Positions 12,876-23,700 of a DNA stretch of 64,000 bases are shown piece after piece. The notes under the pieces were generated by a model. That model ran no database searches. It saw nothing but the letters and a program-made list of their open reading frames with translations, and was not told the origin of the DNA. Position numbers and translations under genes: made by a program. Source of the DNA: Helichrysum umbraculigerum (lineage: Eukaryota; Streptophyta; Magnoliopsida; Asterales; Asteraceae); the NCBI GenBank assembly GCA_949592205.1, contig CATIUR010000018.1, positions 281,501 to 345,500 on the forward strand. The letters run 5' to 3'. Positions within the stretch are counted from its first letter, which is position 1. The number at the start of each line of letters is the position of its first letter.

Positions 12876-13108
12876 GTCAACTAGGGTATTTTGTGGGTGA
12901 GCATTTCGACCCCAAGGCCATGGAAATAAGATTTGGTATTTCGTGCATCAAAGTGACACCCGACACTATACATGATGTTTTCAAAATACCCAATGATGGA
13001 ACCAATATAATGGAACTACCGGATGTCAACTGTGATGATCTGTGTATGCATTCCTACTCACGTGACTTGATAGTGAAGCAAGTCAAATATGCCATTAAAA
13101 TCCGCTAG
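12876..13108 (+). pseudogene. Exon of a transposon-borne plant protein, IKVTPDTIHDVF motif
   Basis: After a clear acceptor (TTTGGCAG) the frame reads GQLGYFVGEHFDPKAMEIRF, then CIKVTPDTIHDVFKIP and a Gly-Thr turn, to a TAG at 13106. Beyond the stop the same frame continues with KEAEEDIEEN. The pattern (two short hydrophobic blocks, then a VTP...IHDVF...IP...G motif) resembles N-terminal segments found in plant mobile-element proteins linked to Ulp1-type proteases; this is from memory of the family and is uncertain. No catalytic domain follows. A diverged second copy is at 16738-16919. Confidence 0.45.
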
Positions 13109-13369
13109 AAGGAGGCCGAAGAAGACATTGAAGAGAATACCACAAAGACTATTTTAGAAAAGTCATGTTCTGATGATGTAATCGAGTACACTTGTTTATA
13201 ACAGTATGGTTTATGTTTTTTGTTTCTGAAATCGGATGTGTTTGCTACAATGTACTCAAGTACATTTGTTTATAACTATGTGGTTTATACTTTTTTGCTA
13301 AATCTTCTGTATGTTGGCTTTTCATTATATCATTTTTTTTTCTGATGTTGTAGTTTGTTTTACCACTAA

Positions 13370-13923
13370 CACATGTGTTACCAACCACTAACACATGTGT
13401 TTACAGAACAATAACACATATGTTACGGAACTGTAACACATGTGTTACAGACCACTAACACATATGTCACATGTTTAAAAGTAACATATTCTTGATAGTC
13501 ATAGTAACACATATAGTACTAAAAAAATTAATACATGTTTAATGTGTTAATGGTGTTAGCACACGTGTTACCATCCACTAACACATGTGTTACAGAACAC
13601 TAACACATGTGTCACATGTTTAAAAGTAACATATTCTTGATAGTCATAGTAACACATGTGGTACTAAACAAAAGTAATACATGCTTTAATGGTGTTAGCA
13701 TACGTGTAACCAACCACTTCTACGTGCGGTAGGTTTTCTTCGTTACTTAATCATATGTAATTTTTATATTGTATGTTGCTTTACAAACAACATATCACTA
13801 ACACATGTGTTAGATAACACTAACACATGTGTTACAGAACAGTAACACATGTGTTACAGAACAGTAAGACATATGTCACATGTTTAAAAGTAACAAATTC
13901 TTGATAGTCGTAGTAACACATAT
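13370..13923. repeat. ACACATGTGT palindrome array, left block
   Basis: Dense, irregularly spaced copies of TAACACATGTGTTA and one-base variants (ACACATATGT, ACACGTGTTA), often joined by CCAACCACT or GAACAGT. A longer unit with GTTTAAAAGTAACATATTC and TTGATAGTCGTAGTAACAC repeats three times. The array is interrupted at 13924 by the solo LTR and resumes at 16419. Confidence 0.85.
13919..13923. other. Left TSD of the solo LTR (CATAT)
   Basis: Five bases CATAT directly before TGTAACACCC, matched exactly at 16419-16423 after GGGTGTTACA. Confidence 0.9.
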
Positions 13924-14822
13924 TGTAACACCCGCCAATTTGGGGCTTTAATTAGTGCCTAAACTACTTGTAATTATGTGTATTTAGTTTTGTAATACTC
14001 TAAATATATGTAACGTTTTGGTGTAATTACATACACGCTTACGCGATTTGATTAAATCGTGCGACTCAACCGGACTGAGTCTGACACGAGTAACTTGGAC
14101 GTTGGTGACAAGCTTTTATAAATAATGAGGGTATACATTTTGATATATTCGAACGGACATTATTTACACCCATATTTCTTTTGTAATATGCTATATCTAG
14201 CACGTTTTAGTGAAAATGTAGATAAACACGAACAATTGGTAATAACAAATGAACGAATCTCGACGAAATAACTTAAGTGTATTTTGTGAAACTTTAAGTA
14301 TTTTTATAGATACTTACGATAATTTCGAACGAAAACGCACATTTTACTTTTAAAATGAAATGTAAAATGAACGGTTAAATAAACGAGATACAAAACGGAA
14401 TTAAGAAATGAGAAACACGAAACTCAGATCGGGTCGGCCTAGACCCGCGGATCCAGCCCCAACCGACCCACCTCTTTAAAACCCCATTTTCTTTTGATTT
14501 CACCTCATTTACCATCACCTCTTTCTCTCTCTACCACTCTTTTCTCTCCCACCCTCTCTCTCTCACTCTAAAACGGCAGCAGCAGCTGCTGCTACCACCA
14601 CCACCACCGAGCATCATCAACAACCACAAGCAAAAGGATCGACATCACCTCTACTCTATCTTCATCTTCTTCGTTTTCAATTTCGAGGTATAAAACGTTA
14701 AAACTCTTTTAAATTACTTGTAAAGCTTGGATTTACATGCTAGAACGTTTCCCCAACGAGTTTATGTCCAAAAACCGACTTAAAAATCCGATTTTTAAAG
14801 TTTAGATGCGAACAGCCCGTCT

Positions 14823-15050
14823 TGCGAGCCGAGATCTGTTCGTCCTACGAGGCGAACCGAGATTCGACTCGCGAAGCCAAGCTACGAACCGAACTGACCC
14901 GCGAGTTGACCTGCGAGTTGAAGTTAACCTGCGAGTCGAGTTGACCTACGAACTGAACTGACCTGTGAGTCGAGTTGACCTGCGAGTTGAGTTGACCTAC
15001 GAGTCGAGTTGGCTTGCGAGTCGAGTTCTATGCTACGAACCCAGCTCGGT
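14823..15050. repeat. Degenerate GCGAGTCGAGTTGACCT tandem array in the solo LTR
   Basis: About ten imperfect repeats of a 17 to 18 base unit, GCGAGTTGA/GTCGAGTTGACCT with exchanges such as TACGAACTGAACTGACC. It sits about 0.9 kb into the LTR, in the region where the other LTRs carry their GC-rich palindrome arrays. Confidence 0.75.
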
Positions 15051-15168
15051 TCGCAGCCCACTTTGTCTTTCGAACCCAAATTCAGTAATAAAAGCACTAA
15101 TATGAACTAAGATTTATCACTTAATTTTACACCGAAATTAGATTTCAAATGCGTTTTCGATAAAGCAA

Positions 15169-15250
15169 CCAGGGGCTCTGCCCCTTGGACCCCGCCAGGG
15201 GCTGCCGCCCCTTGGACCCTGCTACCAGGGGCGCTGCCCCCGGACCCCCG
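15169..15250. repeat. Three GGGGC...GCCCC hairpin motifs
   Basis: The sequence contains CCAGGGGCTCTGCCCCTTGG, CCAGGGGCTGCCGCCCCTTGG-like and CCAGGGGCGCTGCCCC units in tandem, each able to form a strong GC stem. The local GC content is far above its surroundings. Confidence 0.8.
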
Positions 15251-16418
15251 TCATCCAGGAACTTATAAATAGTTTTTACACTAAGTGTTGAATACTCACA
15301 TATAACGATACATATAATAATGACACTTTGGATTATTATTACAAAACCTTCACCAACGGGCCATACTTGTTTTCAAACTACAAACGGATTACTAAACAAA
15401 CACTTGGACATTTCTTAGTTGAGTGGACAATTAGCATGTGTGATCTTTTAAGACACCAACTTATTACTTGTTTACTTACAACCTTGTGCGTTTCGGACGC
15501 CAGAAGGTTGCAGGGTTCTGAGAACCGATACACGGACTTACATCCGCTTTACTTGGTTGATTTCTCATACGTGCTTACTAGACTCATGTGAGTCTTATAG
15601 CCCCACTTTTACTGTTTTACATACGGGGTGAGATACATTGCTTACTTTTCTTGAACACAAGTACGAACTATTCTTTTTACTATACATGATTGCATGAGTT
15701 ACTTACTTTCTACTGAAGTCTCTCCATCATATATCGTTAGTTATGGACTTAAGCGCGAACACTAGTTAATGGATCCATTAGGGAAATGACCCTCCCCGCT
15801 CGGGGTAGTAGCGCTACCACGAACCATACTGTATAAACGGGCGACTATTATTCGTTACTTATGCTTGCTCAGTTACGGGCATGTCACGGGAGCAACTTAT
15901 TACTTACGGGTTAAGCTTCGATTATGAGCCTCATGGCAACGGTATAACTTACTTATATTACATTTGCAGGATTGCAAATACTTGATTTACGCCTACGGGC
16001 ACTACTGATGAAATCTTGTGTTCAAAAACTGATATTACTTACAAACCTGTGAGATTCACCAACATTCGTGTTGACCCCTTTTAGCATGTATTCTCAGGTA
16101 CACTTACGGAGTAGGATTACTCCCGGACATAGCTAGAGTCGCATGATTTCAACACAACTGCATTAACGGAGATTCTTAGCATTATCTTTTGTATATTTTG
16201 ATCATGTAATGGAATCTCCCGCTATACACGTGGACTCTAGAGAACTACATTTTGTATATGAAAACATTAAGTTTTCAAACATTTAAATCATATGGAAATG
16301 AAACTATTTTTACAACGTCTCATTTAGAGGTCGTTTGCTATATTATCTTATGTTCTGTGATTATTGATTAGTAGCACCCAAGTATGCTTCCGCAAATCAT
16401 TAATTTGGGGGTGTTACA

Positions 16419-16690
16419 CATATAGTACTAAATAAATTAATACATATGTTAATGGTGTTAGCACACGTGTTACCATTCACTAACACATGTGTTATCATTC
16501 ACTAACACATGTGTTACGGAACACTAACACATGTGTTACGGAACACTAACACATGTGTCACATAATTGTTTATATTTTAGTATCTAATCACTATCACATG
16601 TGTTACTAGATACTATCACATGTGTTACTAGATACTAGCTATCACACGTGTTACAGATTACTAGCACATGTGCTATTGATTTACATTTAC
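16419..16690. repeat. ACACATGTGT palindrome array, middle block
   Basis: This continues the left block after the solo LTR. CACTAACACATGTGTTA occurs repeatedly with joiners TCATT and CGGAA, then a variant ACTATCACATGTGTTAC. The first five bases (CATAT) are the right TSD of the solo LTR. Confidence 0.85.
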
Positions 16691-16737
16691 CTTCAATTGT
16701 TTTATTTTACAACTCTGTTATTCTATTGGCATGTCAG

Positions 16738-16919
16738 GTGGGTTAATTTCTCGTTGATAACTTGATACATACACAATGGAGTTAAAGTTTATGAATGCGT
16801 GTATAAAAGTGACTCCACGGGCGGTTCACGATATGTTTAGGATCCCGTCAGGTGGTACTCTGATTATATCTTTGCCGGACATAAAATTAGGACGATCCAT
16901 GTATGATGGAATGGAATAA
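16738..16919 (+). pseudogene. Second, decayed copy of the IKVTP exon
   Basis: After acceptor ATGTCAG the translation matches the exon at 12876: FLVDNLIHTQW against YFVGEHFDPKAM, then, one frame over, MELKFMNACIKVTPRAVHDM followed by FRIPSGG. An early TAA and a frameshift break it. The intron, the palindrome array and the exon are therefore duplicated together, with the two copies about 3.9 kb apart including the solo LTR. Confidence 0.6.
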
Positions 16920-17209
16920 ATACTTTCTAAGCTTTTCAAGGGTGACAATCAGTCCTAGGGATACTATTTTATGTTTTTGGTATACTTTGATCTATACTTT
17001 CAATTATGATCTTTCGATAACAGTTTCATTAGATCTCAATTGGTTTTTAAATTGTTGTAAGTTGGTTGTTTTTGGTGTTGGATCATTTGTTATCATGTAT
17101 AAACATTTAGTTATTGTGTTTAATGTTGAAAAAAATGCTTATGTTTATTATGTTAAGCTTGTATATTTATAGTTGTTTTGTCAGATTAAGATGTTTACTT
17201 ACTAAATAA

Positions 17210-18960
17210 CTAACACTTGTGTTACCAACCAGTAACACTTATGGTACTAACTGAACCATATGAATTCACTAAGTACCGATCTTCATGTGATATCATTATC
17301 ACATATGATACAGCACGAGTATTGTTGTGATTTAATTTTAGAGAGTTTCATGATTGTTATCATAATCCACTTTTTTTTTGTTTCAAATCGAAATGAAATT
17401 GATTGGTGAATAATTAGATATCAGTAGAATCAAATTGGTACAAATTTACAACTTTAACACAACAATATACAAGTATAAAACCATTTTATTCAACTTGTTT
17501 TTGTAAAATCATATGTGATACAATAATATAACACATGTGTTACGGTGACATAACACATGTGTTACGGTGACTTAACACATATGATACCTTAGCTTAAACA
17601 TATATGATATAGAGGTGGAATCAAATGTGGAATGTGTTATAGTGATATGACACATGTGTTTGTTATAATATAACATGTGTTATTATTACTAACACATGTG
17701 TTTTTCAAAATTTACCTTCACATGTGTTTGTGTTAATAGTTAGTGATAATAATACGTGTTCTTATAAGTAACACATGTGTCTTCAGAAATTTCCAATCAC
17801 ATGTGTTTTTGTTACACAACCACGTAATATTTAGTAATAATATAATACATGTGTTATTATTGCTAAACCCATAATTGTTTTCAATTGATCGGGTATCACA
17901 TGTGTTACTGAATCGCAATTCATGATATGAAAGTTGTTTCAAATGTTTTTGATGAATTTAGCTGAACCGAATCACATGAATCACATTGACAATTAATCTT
18001 CATTTGATACTATTATCACATGTGTTAGCAACCAGTATCACATGTGTTAGCAATCGGTAACACATGTGGTACTAAACAAGTAACACATGTATTAGCAACC
18101 AGTAACACGTGTGTTAACGTAATATATGCTGTACAAAACATGCTATATTTCTAAAATATCAAGTAAGTTTGATTATATCAAGTTTCAGAAAAAAAATAGT
18201 ATTCAACAAGCACTATCACATGTAATTGAAAGTTAAACAACTATTAAATGCTTTCAACATGTATAATGTAGTATCACATGTGATACTTAATATAATAAAC
18301 AATCAATTTCCATTTATCATTGCCCGTTCTTTTGATATCTTCCCTGCCTTTGGTTCCGGTTTCTCCCTTTCCTTTGCTCTTGGTACGTCAGTTGCCTTAC
18401 GTTTCACAGTAAATGGTTGTGCTCCTTGTTGTACATTATATGATTGTGTGTCTCCTTGTTGCACGATGGGTTTTGGTATAATCATTGAAACTGTAAAAGA
18501 GTTTATAAAAACATAAAATTGTACACTAACACATCTAGTAGTAGAAAGTATCACATGTGATACTAACAAGTATCACATCTCACATTCTGATATTATGTAG
18601 TAAAACATGTGTTATTTACCAGTACCATATGTGATAGTATCATAAAGTTAAAAAAAAACACTTATTAGCTAGTAACACATGTGATAATTCTAGTAACACA
18701 AATGATATTGGTTAGTAACACATGTGTTATTGACTAGTACTATATGTAATAATATCATATAGATAAGAACACTTATTATCTAGTAACACATGTGATACTA
18801 GTTAGTAACACATGTGTTATTAACCACTACCACATGTGACATTATCAGTATGATAAATGAATGCAATTATTAGCTAGTAACATAGGTGTTAGTAACCAGT
18901 ATCACGTGTGTTACTAACCAGTATCACATGTGTTAATAATAACTATAAAATTTGTTACAA
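17210..18960. repeat. ACACATGTGT palindrome array, right block
   Basis: The longest block, with several dozen TAACACATGTGTTA, ATCACATGTGATA and related words at irregular spacing. The consensus drifts from TAACAC...GTGTTA toward TATCAC...GTGATA. The minus-strand exon at 18303-18490 lies inside it. The frame at 17733-17942 is an artefact. Confidence 0.8.
18303..18490 (-). pseudogene. Basic C-terminal exon fragment on the minus strand
   Basis: A clear acceptor (CTCTTTTACAG) precedes the frame SMIIPKPIVQQGDTQSYN..., ending KISKERAMINGN and TGA at 18303. The stretch FTVKRKATDVPRAKEREK is Lys/Arg-rich and could act as a nuclear localisation signal. The frame differs in composition from the surrounding palindromes and looks like a genuine last exon. 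No upstream partner exon was found on this strand. It is read as a second, convergent gene fragment of the same element. Confidence 0.4.
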
Positions 18961-20708
18961 TGAGTTGGAAGAAATATAAAAGAACTCATTACCTGTAGGC
19001 TGTAGCATTTACTTTAATATGTTGCTCCACATCGTTTGTCTTATATTCTTCTATTACTACCATTTTAATGTTCTACACAATAAATGTTTTTGGAGTATTA
19101 AGTATCACATGTGTTACTGAAAAGAAATTCATGAGCTGTAGGTTATTTTTCCAGTTGTTTTTAATGATTTTTAACACCTCGGCTTAAACACAAAAATTAC
19201 AGAGAGTAATCAATCTTCAATTGATACTACTAACACATACGATACCACACTGATTTTGTTGCGATTCAACTGAACAGAGTTCCATGATCTTCGTACAACT
19301 GTGCGGGTTTTTTTCCGAATCGAATAAAAAATTGATTGATGAATTAGTAGAAATCAGTTTACAATTGCGTTTTCGTTAATCAAATCATAAATAGCAGAAC
19401 ATAATAACGTGAAAATCGTATACGTTTGCTCAAAACACGATCGGTGAAACTCGCACAAATAAAAACCTAATTGAATCACAACGAATCTGCAAAAATTGAT
19501 TATTCATTGTTTAAAATTGACGTATTTGAGTCGAAGTAATGTAATATGTACCTTCGATTTTATGTTTTGAGCGATTGATTTGAACGATTTTGAAAAACCC
19601 TGTGATGGTATGTGTACGTACGTGTGTGTCTGTATATTCTGTATGTATATGTATAATTATAATATTAATATATATTTTTTTCTTTTTTAGTTTTCTAGTT
19701 TATTTAATTTTAATTATTTTTAGAATGTAAAATGCCCATACTGCCCCTCCACCTTTCACTGTATTCTCGAGTTTTTTTTCAAGGGAAAGGAAAGGAAACC
19801 AACTGATTTAAAAATAATAGGTCATTCTCGAGTTTTTCTTTGAGTGGTAAGGAAATAAAATGAATGAATTAGGACTGAAACTTCATGGGCTTTTTGCTAA
19901 TAACACTTTCTGCCCAATTTTGGGCGGATTAGAACAGAAACATACATTGTAACTATCCATTTAATTACTATCTTATCCTGTATAACTAACGTTCTTATCT
20001 TGAATACTTCACACAACAAAAAAAAATTCAATCTGCAATCTGCCAATCTTCTTTCTTTCATATCGACAACTCACAGGTTAGGTTTGTTAATTTATTGTAT
20101 CATAAACTTTTTCCTCAACATACTTCGGGATAATAAATTTTGATTAAAGAAATTGGATAGTAACACCATATAAAAAAAATAAAATCAATGTCCATCTCGT
20201 GATTACAGTTCACAGGCAATAGCTAGATGTTGATCTTATTTGATACTCTTTGTACGTCATGTGCCTCCACCATCATAATCATCAATTCTCACCACCTACA
20301 CTTTTGAATAACTCCATACGTATAGCATTATGTATTTATGTGATAACACCTTTGATTATGAAATAAATTTCTTTAATCTTTAATTTGTGTTTTTAGTTAA
20401 ATTGATTTCCAACTTATTTTGATTCATGTAGTTAACTTATAACCTAAATTTTATGGTTGAAACATGATAAATTGTATAATTGTAAAAATAACTAATTATT
20501 TTCATTTCCTTTCTTTCCTTTTCCTTTCGACTCAAGAATATATACAAAATATTTTATATTACATTCATTTCTATTCTTTTTTCCTCTTTTCTTTTCCATC
20601 TCATTCTTTTCCGCTAAAATAAAACTAGAGAATGCAGTGTTTAATTGAAATGGAGCATTCTCATTGGTACTCTCATTCTCACATAAAATACCATTCTTAT
20701 TTAAACTT

Positions 20709-20712
<4 letters not shown>

Positions 20713-20748
<36 letters not shown>
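20713..20748. repeat. (AT)n microsatellite
   Basis: About 34 bp of AT dinucleotides at the right edge of the putative Mutator-like element. Confidence 0.95.
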
Positions 20749-20749
<1 letters not shown>

Positions 20750-23700
20750 AACATAAAGGAAAATAATATATCACTCCTCACAAAGGAGGTAATAAATAGT
20801 ACAGGTTACAACGGAACAGAAAATGACAAAATCGGAAGCACAGGTTACTAACCGATTTGTCATAACCAAAGACACGAAGTTACAAGATGGACAAACCAAA
20901 CAAACTAAGACACACACCTGCGACAATTGTGACACGGGATACATTATGGCTTTTTTGAACATATACAAAAATAAAACGTATCAATAATTAAAAAATGATA
21001 AATTAACAAAGTGGGTTACATGGTCCTATTTGACGCATTAACACCTTCTCGCTTTCCTCCCACATCCCCACCTACATGTTTTTATACAGTGATAGAGATT
21101 TTGAATAAACAACCGTAATCTTTTGAACAAAATTTCGAAGGGGTTGGTTGAAAGGTAAGGATAGCGTGATTGGCCGATTGGTTGGAAGGTATGTGAATGT
21201 GATGATGAATTCGACATTATTCACAAAGAAGTTCAAACTATTTTCTTTAACAAAAATTGAACAAAAAAGTAAATAGGGTGACAATGTCTTGAAAGCAAAT
21301 TCTACGTAAAAAACATAGAAGAAATAAGGGTAAATCCCTTTTACCCAAAAAAAACATAGAAGAAATAAAAGTGCAAGAAATCTGAGATGCCGGTATTGAA
21401 TAAGAAGGACCATAGTTGAATATATCACTAGATATTCATGTCCGTGCGACACCGGGTTTTGAACGTTATTGACATGTTCGGTGTAAGAGCTGTAATTATT
21501 TTATTGACTTCATTCGTTTATATTCGGTTGGTGATATAGTGCTGCAGTTATAGGAAAAAATTTCGTACTAAAAATCATTTATTGGGACTAGCTTAAGTGT
21601 ACATATGTTTTGGTTTGTTATTTGTTTACTTGTATCTTGGCATTAATATGTATGACCAATTGAATTATTCAGTTACCAAATTTTTTTAATTGTGTGTTAT
21701 GTAAGGCTCTTAATTATTCTCTATTTTTATTTCTTACACATATAATGTGCAATGATCTAACATTTAGATAAACTATGGCGTAATATAATAGGTAAAATGA
21801 TTTTATGTCATATATGAAAGTTCTTTTATCACAGGACAGGAAATTCATCATGAAGAACTTGAGAGTGAAAACTAAAAGTAAAGAGGAAAACGTAATTGTA
21901 AATTAACTTAAAAAATCAGGATGTATAATTATAAGATTTTGTTATATACACACTGCGTATGGTACTTATTGAAGTCAAAATGATCGGCAAATGTAATATT
22001 TATAAGATTTTGTTGTAGTAGTTCATCCCCTATACTTTCCCATAAGCTTACTTTATTTCACTTCTCTGCAACAAATATAAGTTTACAATTTATAGCTCGA
22101 AACTTTCATGTGGTAGATTCAGGGTAATACCTTTAGCGATATATGAAAACGAAGATATGTTTGATCGATTACTAAGACGGTTGAAATAAAGTGCCTATCC
22201 TCCACAATGTCAGTACGTATGAATTTACCAACATTGCAAAACAATCAATAACATCAATTAGTATTTTTAGTCATTCGGAGAATCGGTTTGTTTTGATGGT
22301 TTATTTAAATAAATGTAACCTATTGACGTGTTTATAGCAAAGTAACAAAGTAACAATCATTAAATATCTAATCTAATTGTTCATTATAATTAGTATAATT
22401 AAATTGATCGTTTTATCTTAAATGCAACTTGAACGGTCATTTATAGCATGAAATTAACCATCATGATCGCTATAAGAATTATCACCGTTATTGCTAATCA
22501 TCATCATCATTTATATAATACAGATTATTTGATCACAAAAATGCATTACTTGACTATTATAAATCACTTCAGATGTTTAGAAGTAAACTTTTATTATCAA
22601 CTAATGCGAAATTCAGTAGTTACCAAACGTAGTAGTAAAATAGGCGGATAATGTTGAGTAACTAGGAGAAGATGATATTTGATAGAAATGAGAAACATTT
22701 TGAATATGTTTAGGTTAACATGAATCAAAGTTATTTGAATAATAAGTAGCAATTCTATTATAAAAGCTTTATATATGGTGATGCTTACATATAAATATTA
22801 TTATAGTATAGTGGCTTTGTAATAATTAATTAATTAATTAATTAACCAAAATCACATCAACATTCACCTATTTTTTTGTTATGTATATAAAGCTTGAATT
22901 TATCTTGTTTAAACTTTAAATGGCCACATTAGCAAATACCATGACTTTGCATTCCCCGTACAATAATTAATTAATATCTTAATAAATTATATATAATAAG
23001 CGGGTTGTGACATCATCAAAAATTTAATTAACCAATCAAATTCTCCAATTTTGTTAAATTCACTAAAATTTAGACAACGATGACATCATAAATAATAATT
23101 AATAATTTAAATATACAAAACTAATTTAAAGTTCGTAGTTATAAAGGATTGTATCCCTTCTAAAATATCAAAGATAAGGATAACCTTATATTTATTTTGA
23201 AAAAAAAAGAGATTTTATTTATTAATAATTATTATCTTTTATATATGACTATATCCATCGATTAAAATAAAATATGTAAACAATAAGCCTCTTTTTAGCT
23301 AATGGTTAAATTAAATTTTTGCTCATTCTCTTTTTCTATTTTAACAGTATGTTTGTTCTTAAATAATGATCCTGACATAAAATTAATAATGGAACTATCA
23401 ATTATTAGTATAATTTTATTTATTTATATATAGTTTAGTTTATAATTGTATTTTATATTTCGATATATTTTGTGTATGTACACGGGTTTAAACTTCAATT
23501 TGTCAATTAATCTCTTCTATTTCTCTCTATTTAAAAGGGGTATTCAAAAGGTATGTTATCAATTAAAAAATAACTTAAACATTATCTTCAAACAAATTAT
23601 AGGCACACCCGGGATGTAAGTTAACGTAAGATAATGAATAAATAATATGTTTACTTTTTACTTAATAAATAATCTTATGGATCATAAGGCCGAAATGTAT

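Larger units (their letters stand above)
13924..16418 (+). mobile_element. Solo LTR, Ty3/gypsy-like, 2495 bp
   Basis: It begins TGTAACACCCGCC and ends TTTGGGGGTGTTACA and is flanked by a perfect 5 bp duplication CATAT. There is no second LTR, primer-binding site or interior, so the element was probably lost by recombination between its LTRs. Its right end, reverse-complemented, is clearly related to the start of the LTR at 47889 (shared words CACCCCCAAATT, TTTGCGGAAGC, GGGTGC, ACTAATCAA), so both belong to one group. A plausible leader (TCTCTCTCTACCAC...) at 14510-14690 and the strand of that similarity support plus orientation. The frame at 15328-15591 is not a gene I recognise. Confidence 0.9.
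11597..20712. mobile_element. Putative decayed Mutator-like (MULE) element carrying gene fragments
   Basis: The left edge (11597-11650) and the reverse complement of the right edge (20655-20712) share a diverged terminal motif: AAAGT, then CAAATGAG or TAAATAAG, then TGTGAGAATG. Both abut (AT)n tracts. A second inverted match joins 11735-11790 to 19690-19755 (GCGGAGGGACATAATGG against GGAGGGGCAGTATGGGC). Inside are leader-like sequence, exon fragments on both strands and the palindrome array. No transposase domain is visible, so it would be non-autonomous. Boundaries and class are inference. An alternative is several smaller elements side by side. Confidence 0.4.

Noticed and set aside
13370..18960. 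CRISPR-like array
   Set aside because: The palindromes are short with irregular spacing and no constant-length spacers, in a plant nuclear context.
21072..21452. 126-codon minus-strand frame
   Set aside because: It is hydrophobic, Phe/Leu-rich and low in complexity, with no splice or family support. It is expected by chance in AT-rich DNA.
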